Source: Diploscapter coronatus (lineage: Eukaryota > Nematoda > Chromadorea > Rhabditida > Rhabditidae). Taken from it: 64,000 nucleotides of DNA. Positions 13,301 through 26,400 of the stretch are shown here, piece after piece. The notes beneath the pieces are model-generated. The model had not been told where the DNA came from, made no database searches, and was given only the letters and a program-made list of their open reading frames with translations. The stretch covers positions 54,575,249-54,639,248 of the forward strand of contig OZ038423.1 of NCBI GenBank assembly GCA_964036155.1, in the 5' to 3' direction. Each line of letters opens with the position of its first letter. The stretch's first letter is position 1. A program made the translations under genes and the position numbers.

Positions 13301-14756
13301 ATCACCATTCCACAAATTTGACTTGACACTTAAAAAGCGCTATTTTGAAGTGATTCAACGGTGTCCAAAGTTAAGTACCTTACTGCCAACTAAAATATGG
13401 CTATTTATGAAAATACGTGAGTAGGAGTTAAGAACTTGGGAAGAAATCATTGAGTTCGAGTCAAAAGTCGGCAAAAAAAATTGTAAATAAACGCAACCCG
13501 GGCCTGATCAGGGGCAGATAAATACACGTGAGGTGAGAGCCGGTAGAAGTTGGGAGGAAAGGGAAAAGGCAAAGTGGGGCGACGAAAGAACGTGTTTGCA
13601 CTTCAGGGATAGGGGAAATCTGCTGAAATTTATCGGAGAAATCAAAAATATTGGAGCAGAGACTGGAGGATGATAAGAAACGCAGTAGAACCGATAGAAC
13701 GACAAGAGAAATCAAATCAGCCGTCATACTTTTTGATTTACAAAAGAGTAATCTCTAATGAGTCAATTCGACATGGTCATCAATCAAAATGACGCGAGAA
13801 GAGAACTAGGAATTCGATCGTGATTCACGAACGGGAATTTTGCATAAAATTGATTGGAGAGTTAGATGAAATAAAGTGAAGAATGGCTAGCAATCTGGAG
13901 GCATTGAAAGGCGATGAGTCATATGATGAAATTGCAGAGTTGGCTGGAAAGGGGAAGGAAGGAAAATAATGATGTTGAATGTGCAAATTGGGAAGTACAA
14001 GGACAGGAAGAGAGTGAAAGTGATGATTGAGGATAATGAATCGTGAATCGGGCAAATCAAAGAAAGAAAAATAGAGGAAAGAGGGAAAGGGGCAAGCCGG
14101 TTGATGCCGCGGGGCAAATAAACTCGCAAACAGGTGAATGACTGACTGAAAGTCGCTCTGTATTCATTTGGAGTTGAATGAAGCAGATACTTCAAAACTA
14201 CAAGCAGACAAACAGATCACTCAACCCTCAATAACTGCCTGCTTGACGCGCAATTCGAGCATTTCGAGTGATTGCATATTCAGGTATGCAATTAATCCTG
14301 CATACCGAATGTGCACTGGCTGCTCTACTTTGGCAGGCTGCCCTTTATTTGCTCAATTATTGCCTCCACCGCGCAGCTCTGTTGACAGCTGCTTATTTTG
14401 CTTATTTAGACAAACTACTCAAGTCTTTTTTTTCGACTTAGTATTTTTCAAAGTAGATTTTTTCACAACACCATTATTTATTCTTTTCATAATCTCCTCA
14501 AAACTATAAATTACTGTCAGCATTCTAGCTTCACATTTACGAGAAAACAAGCAATATATTCAGAAAGAAGTGATTCAAAAAGAATCGCTAGTGACTAAAA
14601 ATTACGACTAAAATTAAGTATGAATGTGCTTAAGGATAAAACGAAATTTGTCAACTTGACCAGATTTAAATTTAAGCTAAGACTACAATTTAATTTAAAA
14701 TGAAGTTGATACAACTATGCAAACTACTTGTGTTTGATCGTCGCTTTTTGAAGCAT
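10393..14756. other. 4.4-kb intergenic region, purine-rich plus strand
   Basis: Upstream of the DOMON/b561 gene and downstream of phosphoglycerate kinase. No exon with both a plausible reading frame and splice sites was seen. The plus strand is markedly purine-rich (GAAA, GGAA and GATTGA motifs), which creates several long minus-strand frames of Ser/Phe/Leu that I treat as compositional. Promoter and 5' untranslated exons of the DOMON/b561 gene probably lie here. Confidence 0.45.
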
Positions 14757-17700
14757 CTAAGCAGAAGAAAGAGCAACGACACCGGGAAGTTCCTTGCCTG
14801 AAATTATGACAATAATTTTAAGATTTGAAAATAATAGGCTGGTAAGTAAGTTCTGCCATATTTGATTTTTTTAAATTTTTATTTTCTCCACTCTCTAACA
14901 AACGAAAGGTGAACCTGATGAAGTTAGATGATTATGTGCTCTATTGCTAGATAAAGAAATAGCAAAGTTTCATTAGATTATAAATTGAATAGCTTTTAAA
15001 TAGACTTGAAAAATATGTGACAGAACTTTCTCAACAACCTAATAAATAGGATTCTTCAAACTGTTGACATTTGAAAGTGTCTAGTCCTATGAAATTAACT
15101 AATGATTTTGCGATAAAGTGCAATTTATGATAAAAATGTGTAAACTTCTAGGAATAATTGATATTTTGATCATAATTTTGAAAATGTGTCGTACCCTCGA
15201 GCAATTCCAAACTGGCCCCACCCCCAGTCGAGCAGTGCGACACTTTGTCCTCGGTGTTGTACTTCTTCGCTGCAGTCGCAGTGTCTCCACCGCCTAAAAT
15301 ATCGATTAGAAAAGTTTGAATAAGTAATTTCTCACAACCATGCAATTTTGAAAAGAACATAAATTATTATTCACTACCTTTAAGGAAACACAATCAGGAT
15401 AGGGTGAAAGTGAGATTTTTTTTAAAATTTGAAACCGAAACCTAATATATTTTCTCTACTTTTGAAAATTGTTTAAACCGAGACTGAAACTTTCGTCCAT
15501 ATCTGATCATAGTCCTAATCGCTTAATATGGAACATCAATCTTTTAAGTTGAGTAAAGTCCATGCCACTGTCACTAATTAAATTAGATATCCATCCTACC
15601 GATGATAGTGATGGCTCCGTTCTGCGTGGCCTGCACGACCGCATCCATGATAGCCTTTGTTCCCTTCTCGAATTTGTCCCACTCGAACACGCCTGCAGGT
15701 CCATTCCAGACAATCGTCTTTGCACGCAGGACGACCTCGGCAAACTGCTTCGAAGATTCAGGACCCACATCCAATCCCATGTAGCCTGAAAAGTCTTGAG
15801 ATTTCACCTAAAAGATAAACGAGTACCATCAGGAACGCCCTCAGCAGCAGTGACAGTTTTGGCGTCTGCATCTTCAGCGAACTTGTCTCCGACAACGAAG
15901 TCGACGGGGAGGTGAATTTTGACATTCTTTGCCTTCGCTTCCTCCAGCAACTCGTTCACGATCTTGGCTCCCTCAATTTGCAAGTTTACAGATAAAGTCG
16001 AAAATAATCGAATTATTTTAAATGCGATGGGAAAGGTGAGAATGATCTGCATCTAGAGGCATGAAAATGTAGACAAGATTTGAGAGAAAGTAAGAATTGT
16101 GAAAGAATGAAATGGAAATTCGTAATTGCTAAATTTCCGGAATCGAAATTTTATAATTTGAAAACGAGATATTAACATTTGGAAATAACTCAGAAAAAGA
16201 CGAAACTTCCCAATCCTGATATGGATAAAGGAGTTGCAGAATTTACAATTCAACTCAAACTTGATTTAACAATTAATAAACACTACCTCCTCATCGAAGA
16301 GCGACTTCCCGATGCTGACATTCTGCGAGACGTTGAGGAACGTGAAGGCCATTCCGCCCCCGATGATCATCTCGTCCACCTTGTCCAGCATGTTCTTGAT
16401 TAGCTGAATCTTGTCTGCCACTTTCGCTCCGCCCAGAATCGCCAGGAAGGGGCGAGCGGGGTCGTTCAGGGCCTGGAAATTAGATAATTAGTTAGAAGCG
16501 AAAAATAAAATGCAAATATCTAATATCGTCAGAGAGTGAGAAATTTCTTGTCAAATGTTTTTCTTCATTTTAGTTTTTCAATATTCTCGTCGTTAGTTAG
16601 AACGTTCAACATTGTGGAAAAATGCTTGCAAGTCTAAATTCATACAAAAATCAACCTTGTTGAAGTAGACGAGCTCGTTCTTCATGAGGAATCCACAGGC
16701 GCGCTGCTCGTGCTGAACGCCAACCATCGAGCTGAAAAGACTATTGTCAGTTCGAACTACGATTATAAAATTCAACCTGTGAGCTCTGTGAGCAGTGCCG
16801 AATGCGTCGTTGATGTAGACATCACCGTGCTTGGTGAGCGAGGCGCGGAACTTATCGACGTCCTCCTTGTTGGCTTTCACCTGAACTTGTATAAGTAATT
16901 CATAATCAGGTTTTTTATACCCAAAAATAAATGTGACATAGAAATTTCGATAGAGAATATCTCTTAATGCGGATGAATACTTTCTTACCACCACATATCG
17001 TTATCTTTTATTTTCTCAATGTAACGAGTGTTCAGAGGGCTATTTTTACGACAAATATGAATTACTCCAGAAAAAGATAAAACGTTTCTAACCATTTATG
17101 AAAGATCGATCTAACCTTTTCTCCAGCCTCATTGACGCCCTTGCCCTCCTCTTCGAGATAGAAGCGGAGATTCTCGAGGAGAATCACGCTTCCATCGGCC
17201 GGGTTTGCAGTCTCGGCCTCTGCCTTCTCTCCAACGCAGTCGTCCACAAACTTGACTTCTCTAAAATAAAAAAAAATAAAGTTTTGATGAATAAAGTGAT
17301 GCCACCTTCCAAGGAGTTTTTGCAGCTCCTCGGCGACAGGTCTGAGCGTGTATTTCCCCTGCTTGCGTCCATCAGGACGGCCCAAATGAGACATCAGAAC
17401 GACGGATTTGGCTCCGTTGTCCAGGGCATACTGAAAATTATGATTTTATAGTTTGTGAAAAGCTAGAAAATTGAAACAAGCGTGATATTTTATCGTTTAT
17501 CTTCCTCAGGAAGGGAAAACAGAGATTGCTCGAAAATGTTTCTCTACATACATCGCTGTTTTTTCAATTTTATATGGTCGGAAAAGAAGTACTATCAAAG
17601 AGAAACTATCCATAATGAAAAATAAATAATTTTTACCTTGATGGATGGAATGGCAGCCACGATGCGCTGATTGTTGGTGATTTTGCCTTCCTTCTGCGGA

Positions 17701-18005
17701 ACATTGAAATCCACTCGCATCAGCACGCGCTTGCCCTGAAACTCGAATTTTTTTTTCCAAATTATCAAAGAAATATATTTTTTTTTAAATAAAAGAAAAT
17801 CCTTGGGATATACATACAGCTCGCACACAGTACATTTGGAACTTTACCAATTTTTAGAATAACAAGTTTGTAAAGAGGAAAAACTTGTCTTCAAATGCAT
17901 GATGTATGAATGATATGAAACTTTCCATCAAGCCAGTAGAAGGCATAAAACAAACGAGTCTACCTTCAAGTCGAGTTTGTCAATGGCCAGTTTGTCGAGC
18001 TTCAT
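14757..18005 (-). CDS. pgk-1: Phosphoglycerate kinase
   Basis: Eleven exons with consistent phases: 18005-17964, 17735-17637, 17430-17306, 17260-17116, 16880-16777, 16731-16656, 16472-16287, 15971-15827, 15785-15600, 15293-15195, 14797-14757. They encode 415 residues, normal for the family (about 415-417). Hallmarks are visible in order: RVDFNVP substrate-binding block near residue 22, [30 protein letters not shown], the [11 protein letters not shown] hinge, WNGPAGVFE, and the C-terminal GGGDTA and [18 protein letters not shown] nucleotide-binding loops. It converts 1,3-bisphosphoglycerate plus ADP to 3-phosphoglycerate plus ATP in cytosolic glycolysis and gluconeogenesis. The ATG is the only Met before the conserved core. 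The frame stays open 14 codons upstream to an acceptor, so a longer N-terminus is possible but unlikely. One acceptor is TTGAG. Confidence 0.97.
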
Positions 18006-19969
18006 TCCTTTCACTCGAATGTACCTTATGGTATACGGCTTGTTCGAAGCTGAAAATTGAACCTCTCATATCACTTTCACAAAGAGATAAAATGTATTAG
18101 TTCAGTGGTGGTGAGAAATTTCTAGAAAAGTGATGATCATAATTAGAAGGAAAGATGGAATCTCGGGTCAACAAGCGACAAGTTGATTGGAAAGTGGAAA
18201 GAGAGAGAGACAGAAAAGGAGTAAGGGACACTGCAATCAATGCGAACAATGATGGGACAGGAAAAAATCAGGCAGTTAACAGGAAACAAATAGGCAATTT
18301 TGAAAATACACGACCCTATTCTTTCTCTATGTCGTTTTCCCAAATCACGTATTTTCAAAATAGCTGTAAGAGTGAAGATAAAAAGAATACCGAAATTACG
18401 CAGAAACTGGTACGCATTGTGGATGAGGAACGGGGCTGTTACGACCGGGAAGTAGAACATCTGAATGGGGAAGAGCAGAGAATGAAGGAAGTGGTCAGTT
18501 GAATTGGACGACTGCGTGAAAAATAAGAGCGTTAGGAGTCGAGGAGTAAGAAGAATATGACAGGTGTTGATGGCTCTGACGACTGCCAATGACAATTGCA
18601 CACAACAGATCGATTTTCAATTTGAACTGAAAAGAAGAATAGAACGAACTTATTTACACGGCAAATACACCGAGAGGTGAGGAAACGTGCAAAAAAAATT
18701 AGAGACAATCACGAAATCTGTTCAGGTTATCACCGTGTAAGTTATAAACATGTGTGTAAATACTGGCAATCATAGGGCTTCAGCCAAAGGAAAAATTCAA
18801 GGAACGAAAGACATCGAAATGAGTTACGGACAAAGTGATATTTTAGAAACGTTAAAGTGTGAATGTTAAAAATACGGTAAAATTATTAGAGATACTCTCC
18901 GGGTGATTGAAATCACACCTGGTATATTTGAAAAGTGGACATTCATTCAAAATTTTTATTGAGGCATATAAATTCACAAGGTGAATGGTTGAATGGTGAG
19001 AGTGGAAAAGGGAGTGAAATTGAAATGGGGAAATGGCAATTCGAATTGGGTATCTGATCTGAAGTTTGACTATCGTACTGCAGAAATGTGCAGCGATCAA
19101 ACACAAAGATATAATCACGAATAACGAATACGAAAAGACATCGTGAGAGTCAGACTATGCTTGACGAAAACGAAAATAACGCATTTTTAGCCGGCAAAAA
19201 TACGCCATTTTTATTTTCGCTCAGCAATCACCTGATTTCAACAATAGAATATCAAGAGGATAAAATAAATGATCGAAGAGAGATCGACGAAATTTCTGTT
19301 CGATTCAAGACACGGATAATTTCAATGAAAATTGCCCACGAATTCAAGAATAGCTGCACGCGAGAGGGCTTTGCATTACGAGAAATAAGAAAGTTTGGCT
19401 CATTTTGATCACTTCTCGTTATGTAAGACCTTACTCGGCACGCATATAAATGAGAATAATAATTAGCGCCAATGAATATGACCAATGTATTATGTTTAGG
19501 CATTGTGGAACACATCATAAGGCCCAGCAAAATGAAACTCCTATAAATTAGTAATACTGCAATGTTGGGATGGCTTTTTTGGAGTTGTTGAATGATAAAA
19601 ATTGATTTTTGAATTAAAACTCCTGTTGAATAGTTCAATTTTTACCATTCAACAATTTTCCTGTAAAAGTCAAACCCAAAGAGCAGAATGTCAATGCACT
19701 TTGATGAGAGGAACTCGCTAAATGAAAGCAGCGGCATCTTTTTAAATAAAATAAAATTAAATTAACACGAAAGGATAAAACTTTACAGAGGAATCGGGTA
19801 CGGATTATTCTTTCCAAGAATTAGTACAATTAGTTTAATTTTTAAAAATCGCCGAAAATACTTATTCTTAGAAGGAAATAAATCGTATCCGCAAAGTAAT
19901 TCTCTTTGATGAAATCCCTTCTTTTACCTTTGGAAGTTTCCATCTGCTCATTGTCTTTGTCCAATCAGA
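18006..19969. other. Intergenic region upstream of phosphoglycerate kinase
   Basis: About 2 kb with no supported gene. The phosphoglycerate kinase promoter should be here. A small hairpin of about 65 bp lies at 18297-18361 (arms ATTTTGAAAATAC and the reverse complement). Open frames on either strand lack splice sites and recognisable content. Confidence 0.45.
18297..18361. repeat. Short hairpin repeat
   Basis: Arms of about 16 bp, ATTTTGAAAATACACGA and TCACGTATTTTCAAAAT, are reverse complements apart from one position and enclose about 31 bases. It may be a solo MITE or a structured untranslated element. Nothing distinguishes these. Confidence 0.5.
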
Positions 19970-22550
19970 TCAGTCCTTCTTAATGAATTGGTCGTAACGC
20001 GTGCCGCAGTCGAAGGCGATCGGAAAGCACACGCGAGCCGTGTTGATCTGCTCCTTCTCGTGCTCTTCCGTCCTGAAAATTCAACAAGTTTGATAAAGTA
20101 TTTCACAGAATAGTTGGAAAATTTAAAATTTGCTGATAACTCATAATAGGTTAGAGATATGCGAAAATCTAGTCGTCTTGCATAGTGACACAATTTTAGG
20201 CTTTGCGCACCTATTCTCCACAATACATTTTAAATAGTTCAAAGATAACTTGCACAAATTGAAATATTTCGTTTTTAAATGTCGGGTAAAAATGATTCTA
20301 TTAAAAATTTTTAAAAAATCAACTCACCATCTGTCAACGACCTCGCACTGAATGTCCGGATGGAGTCTGAAATGAGTCTTCATGGAGCTGTGCGCCTTGG
20401 TCGAGAAATCACACTCTGAAAATGGTATATTCCAAAATAGTGGTGCAAACATGACGGACTATACCTGAGCACTTGTATCTCTTGATCTCCATGTGCCTGA
20501 TCGCCACATGGCTCTTCATGCAATTCTTTTTGTGTTTCGGCATGCAATTCACGAATTCGTGGCACACCTGAAATTAAAATGAGTAGCTTCCTCCCAAGTA
20601 CATTTTTTAAAGTTCGTTCAAAGAAAATCAAATTGTTCCTCTCTAGCCATGTGCCACTTTACAAGTGGCATATGTATATAGGGATGAAATAAAAAATAAA
20701 CCTGGAATTAGGTAATTATTCACATAGTTTATAAAATGAAAATTCCCCACCTCACATTCCAAAGCCAGAATGATCTTGTCACGCGGAATCTTCGGGTCTC
20801 TATCCTGAAATGTTCAGCGTTTTTTCCTACTCTGTTTCGATGCAGCAAATTTACCTTCTTGATTTTAGCCTGTTTTCTGGTCCTCGGGATGGTGGAAGGC
20901 ATGGTCGTGTCAGGCTGGGGAGTAGAAGTGGACGAGTTTGGGATATGAAGGCGCTGCAGTTGAACGTGTTGGGGGGAATGCGACTGCAGGGAGTGCTGCT
21001 GCTGCTGCTGCATCAGTTGCTGGTCTGGAAAATAAGATATCAATTATGCCCTTTCAGAAATCTAGATTTAAAATTCCTTGCAATGATAACTAGCTAATCC
21101 TGATTGAATTTCAAAATACTACAAATGGAGAATATTCTCAGGCCTTTTATGTACAAGTCTTGCATAATGTGCTAGAATTATCAAAAGTGATACAAACCTT
21201 TCCTCAAAAATTGAAATGATTTGTAAAAAAAAGTCTTGGACTCCTTGAAAAGGACGTATAGACATACATTTGTCAAATAGAGAAAACGGTGAGCATTGGG
21301 TAGGGTAGACTAACTTTTCTTTTAAGATATTCGATTCAGTGTTCAACATTTTTATACCGGACATGTCTCACCTTTCCCTTTCTCTAGTCCCTATATAAAA
21401 TTTCCGAGAGGTATTCTTTATTTAACTTATCTAGCGCTTTTCCAAATGCACGTCTATTTCACATGAATGTCTTTTTTTCGTGAAACCAAATCGTCGCGCC
21501 TTCGTTTTCATATCATTGGTTCTGGGGGTACGAACAATAGGTTCATACCCTCTCCCAAGTGAACTAATGTACTCACTTCTATCGAGAAACTGCTGAACGT
21601 GCTGAGCAGGATGGACGGGAACTCCGGCGTTCTGCATCTGGTGGTAGGCGGGAGGGTACATGGACTGAATGGGGCGGGCCATTGACTGGCCGGGCTGCGG
21701 GAGGCCGCGAGGGTCGCAATTCGCTGCAATCGAGTTGACTAGAAGGAACTAGAAACCACATAATCATAAGGCATGGATGAGATTCAAGATTTCTGTGACA
21801 ATTACTATATGACGAGATGACGAGACCTATAGTTAGAGACAGCGAGGAGAAGGAACGTAGGACGAAAGCGTGGGAAAAGATAGGTCTCGTCATCTCGCCA
21901 AATAACAGTTGCCAGATTTATAGTGAATTTGCATCATACTGAAGTTTCCTTATCAAGAACAAGCGTCTTCCCGCTAAACATTTTCAATTTTAAGAAGCAT
22001 CCAAAATCAAATCAATGAATTACAAAAATCGAGAAAATCGCTGTTATGAGCAAACATGAACTACGAGTGGGCATTTGTTGTTGTGAAATGAAAGGAAGAA
22101 GGAGAAGAAATGGCAAAAGAAAGGGAGAGAGAGAGAAGGGGGAATGGAGAGGGGAAGAGAAACGAGACAAGCTGAAAAGGGTCGATAGAAAGATGGAAAG
22201 CAGAGCTGCAATTGCACAGAAAGGAAGTCAGAATGGGAAGGGTAAGAAGGAATGGTATTTGAACTCACAATAAATAAATATAAAATAATCAGGAAGAAGT
22301 CGAAGCTAGGAAGGATAATTATCGATTGGATGAGCTGAATATGATGAAATAACGAAAATCACAATAAACCGTGACAACCACGAAAATACTCACTCGGATG
22401 TGCAGAGAGGGAAGTGCCGTTCTGATTGTGGATGGCGGACAGAGCTGCGAACGCGAAGTTGAGACCGTTCGGGGCGAAGTGCGGGGCCGTGAGAGGCGGC
22501 GGGTTCTCCAGCCGACCCATCAAAGTGTAGGTCTTGTTCTCACTCGACAT
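19970..22550 (-). CDS. C2H2 zinc-finger protein with Gln-rich N-terminal half
   Basis: Seven exons in phase: 22550-22394, 21723-21577, 21024-20855, 20804-20751, 20567-20465, 20415-20328, 20072-19970, giving 273 residues. Residues 1-150 are low-complexity, rich in Pro, Gln, Met and His, with a QQQQQ run near 107. A basic patch follows (PRTRKQAKIKK, 147-158). Two zinc-finger-like units come next: CEVCHEF...KHKKNCMKSH (about 175-196) and YKCSECDFSTKAHSSMKTHFRLH (about 207-229). The tail is ARVCFPIAFDCGTRYDQFIKKD. The arrangement suggests a nuclear DNA-binding regulator with an activation-type N-terminus. I do not recognise an orthologue. An acceptor lies 6 bases before the ATG. Confidence 0.75.
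21813..21897. repeat. 85-bp inverted-repeat element in zinc-finger gene intron 1
   Basis: A perfect 18-bp terminal inverted repeat (CGAGATGACGAGACCTAT at the left, its exact complement at the right) encloses about 49 bp. It lies in the first coding intron, 90 bases upstream of exon 2. No clear target duplication. Confidence 0.7.
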
Positions 22551-23447
22551 CGAGATCTGAAAACGATTTCCTTACGAGTCACAACACGATACAACGATAT
22601 TCAGAGCAAGATCGAAGTGAAAAGCAACGAAAATAGCGGAATTCGCAGGAAAATCGACAAGCACGGAAGTAAAGGGCCAGAAATATCGAATGTTGAGCGT
22701 AAAACGAGCACGAACACAACAACGTAAGGCGCTGGAGGGGACGAGCAAAGTGTAATGAGCGGAGAAATGGAGTAAATCAATGGAAAATCGATAAATCGAA
22801 GGGTAAATTAGACGAAAGCGGGAAATCGATTGAGCTCAAGAGACCACACAAATGCCGAGTTGCAGAGAAGGCGAAGATTTTAGGAAAGATCACAAATGAA
22901 TTCCTCGGGTTGAATCGACGAAATTCATCGAATTTTGCAAGAAGCGTCTGATTTTTGCGAGATGAAAATTGACGGCACTCGCCGACAGTACGCAAGATGC
23001 AAAGAGCTCTGCATTTACGCGAAGAAGAGAAGAATACCGAGTGGACAGGAGAGAAAGAAGAAAGGAAAGGGGGAGGGAGGTAGGAAGAAGGAAAGAGAAA
23101 GAGAAGGTCAAACGGCTGAATGACTGGAGAGGGGAAGGAGAGATCGAGTGGTGCGTAGATACACAGACAGACAGATTGAGAGAGACTATTGATTGCGGTG
23201 GGTGATTCGACATTCGACATTCGAGTGACTGCCCGATGCCCCGATCCGATCTGGAAATGAGAGAATAAAGACAGAAAAGAGATAGACAAGGGAAAGTGAT
23301 CACCCGTTTAACCTATCTAGTCACTTCATAACTTCAATCTTCATTTCCAGAAAAAGAAATCAACAATTTATCAAATACAAGAACATATCGACCCGTTTTC
23401 ACGAAAAACAATAAATAAATAAATACAGTAAGATGAAAATGAGCTGT
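22551..23447. other. Zinc-finger gene 5' flank with purine tracts
   Basis: No coding exon seen. The plus strand carries long GA-rich tracts (23030-23105, and a similar one at 22085-22210 inside intron 1), so the template strand of the zinc-finger gene promoter and leader is CT-rich. The region may contain its promoter and 5' untranslated leader. Confidence 0.4.
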
Positions 23448-26400
23448 TCACAGTTCATTTCCGATCGGCACTCGGAAGGACAGAGTCGAGGGCGATTTCC
23501 ACTTCCTTCGGCCCGATTCGTCGATAAATTCCACCGATAATTCTACGTAGCAAGACTAAAATTATTTGATTGGACGATATTTTCATGATATCTTTCAAAC
23601 ATTTACAAATCGAGATGAGAATAAGATTTTGAACTGAAGAAAAGGCTGCTAATTCATCCTCAACAACAACCCGCAATGCGTGTTGCATGACATGTTTGAG
23701 CATCACTATCCTTCCCTTTTTGTTGCATTTTTCGCCTTTCTCCTTCTTCCTCTCCTTTTCCGTTTCTATTCACCTCGTCTCTCCTTTCCCGCGAAATTCA
23801 AAAAGGGGAAGAAAGAATGGATGATACAACAAACAAAGGAACTGCTTGCATTTTCATGTGTTAGAAGTTAGGAAAATGAACTGTACCTGTTTGAACTGAA
23901 ACATGAATTGGGCACTGAACAGATTCCTTTCTGTCGGTTCGACTGTTCTTTGCTGATAAGTCCGTTCCTGAAAAATCATCACTTTTGACATTACTCAAAT
24001 TTAAAGTAGTCTTTTCCTTCACCAGTGTGTGCAAATTCTAAATCGCTTTTGACATTTTGTTAAAATTCATCCCCAGAATATCAATAACAAAATTTTTACA
24101 AATCTGAATGTTATCTTTCTCCCCATACTAGGCCTATTTAAAAACATACTTTTATTTCCTTTGACGATAAATAGGAGATTTTCTAAAACCTCGATAGTAA
24201 CAGAGAACGTGAGCAGCGTGTGTACAACGAATCTTGCTCGAAATTGGTAGGAAGGTCGATTCGAATATCATGTTGAAAAGTACCCATCCTACATCCTTGA
24301 TTCTAGGAATTGACTTCGAGGCTTTCCTTCTCATTCTTTGCTGCTGCAACGAATAATGACAATATCAATGCTCGTTTCGCGATGTAAGCTAATTTTGGGC
24401 TCCGGGTCGACTCCCCCCACTCGCCAAAAACTCGCTGAGCGATAAAACATAGTGGCGGAAAAGTGGTTGCTTCAAAAAGCGGGGGGAGTCGTCGACCCGG
24501 AGCCCTAATTTTGCATTTGAATTTGAATTTTTACAAAGTAAAGAAAGGCTAATTTTGATGAAAAACCTTGAAGACAGAAAACATAATGGACACTCTTCAA
24601 CATGATATCCGTTATCAGGGTACTCGAATGGGCTTTCCTACCAATTTCGAGCAAGATTCGTTGTACACACACACACTGTTCACGTTCCTTGTAAATGTAA
24701 AAATGGTTCTTTTTTTGCGCCGTCTAAACATTTGAAAAAGTTGTATACAAATTTTGGAATGAGGCTGAATTTGGAAATTGAATACAACTTGGTATGCGTT
24801 TTGCTCTAATTGGTTGAGAAAAGTAAATATATCTATATAATATTTGTTTCTGAAGTAACAAGTAGTAATTAAAAATCACTAATACGAAAAATGAACTTTA
24901 CAGACCTCATTATGACGCATTGGCTGAATTTTTGCAGTGATGATGAGCGAGTGGATTTGAATGGCAGAGTCGGCGACGTGAATGGAGCCATCGACCTGCA
25001 GAGGCATGGGCTGCGCTGAAGAAGGCACTTGCAGATCTCCACTCGCACTGATTTTCGAGACAAACAACTGAATAATTGTGTATTTGATGTTGTAAACAAA
25101 ACTATGCGAAACCTTGATTTCAACGACTCGTTTCTGCTGGAAGAACCACTTAGGCAGACAGATTGGATGGGTCGCTAAACGATTCAAAATGTCTATCGAT
25201 CGACGCACATTCTGAAAATCAAGGAGTTGGACAAGAAATTAAACAAAGAACTCGTTCTAGAAATGTTAGTGATAAAAATAGAATAGGCAAACAAATTGAC
25301 TAGAACTTTTTTAAAATTATTTTCTGAAGTGAGTAAAACTAGACTTACAGCTTCATTCATAGGTCCTGCACAAATTGCATCCAACTGTGGTTTGATCCAA
25401 GCAATCAGACTCCTCAGCTGCTGAGCTGCCACATTTTCCTTCGTTGGAACGAGTGACGACAAAGATGAACTGAAAAGTGAAATTCTTCTACCTCCCTTTC
25501 GAATCGCATGAAACACGTATTTTTAGAGGAAAAGGGTATCTTTTTGTTTCTCTATAAGATACAATATCTCATTTTTCATTAGATTTATCGAATTCGAAGA
25601 TCGCAAGCTTTCAAATCTTGAAATGTTTTACCTGGTCGAAATCTTCCCCATCCAATTTTTGATGAAATTAAGAATAAGTGACGAAGCAGCGTGTTGCAGA
25701 GACATCCAGTGCAGACTGGCCGCGTCCGAACCGAATGCGGAATTGCAGAGGTCCGCCCAGATCTGATTCGATCGCGACAGGTACTGTTCGCTGTCATGCA
25801 GCTGAAAGAAAATAGACTCGATATTTAGAAAGGAGTCTTTTAAAGAACTTGAGGAAAATATAGATAAAAGAGCATGATTTTCATCAAAGCTACTTGTTGC
25901 AAGTGAAATGGCAATTTTATTAGATTAAGAAAAATAATACATCCTTTCTTTGATCTTCCGATTTTACAAATTATCAATGATAGTGAGAAAAAACTTACAA
26001 TTTGTTTTATCTGGATAGTGGAGGCCTGTTCATCGACATACCACATGACCGTGTTGAAGCCAGAAAGGATAGTCTCGTAGCCGAGGGACTGTTGCAGAAG
26101 GCAGTCGACCAAGCGCATAGGGAAGAAGAACGGGGAATGAGGCTGAGAGCCGGCTGTTTTCTGGAAACATAATTATTGAAAATCATTTGGTCATCACTTT
26201 ACCTGGAAAACCGAGTGGGCATTCTCCAATTGCTCGATCTGATTTTGCAATTCTTCCACTGTGAATTGCTCTATTTGACTTGCAGCCAGGCAATGCAGTC
26301 CTTCAACCCAGGCTCGACATTCTATGCTCAGTTTCTGAAAAAGACGCGTTTGTAGGAAAAAGAATTAAATTTTACATTTAAAGAAATATTTGCGAGATAT

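Noticed and set aside
15507..15807. Several overlapping ORFs on both strands
   Set aside because: All are shadow frames of phosphoglycerate kinase exon 9.
22777..23303. Two long minus-strand ORFs (170 and 137 codons)
   Set aside because: They overlap in different frames over GA-rich tracts, which shows that the openness is compositional.
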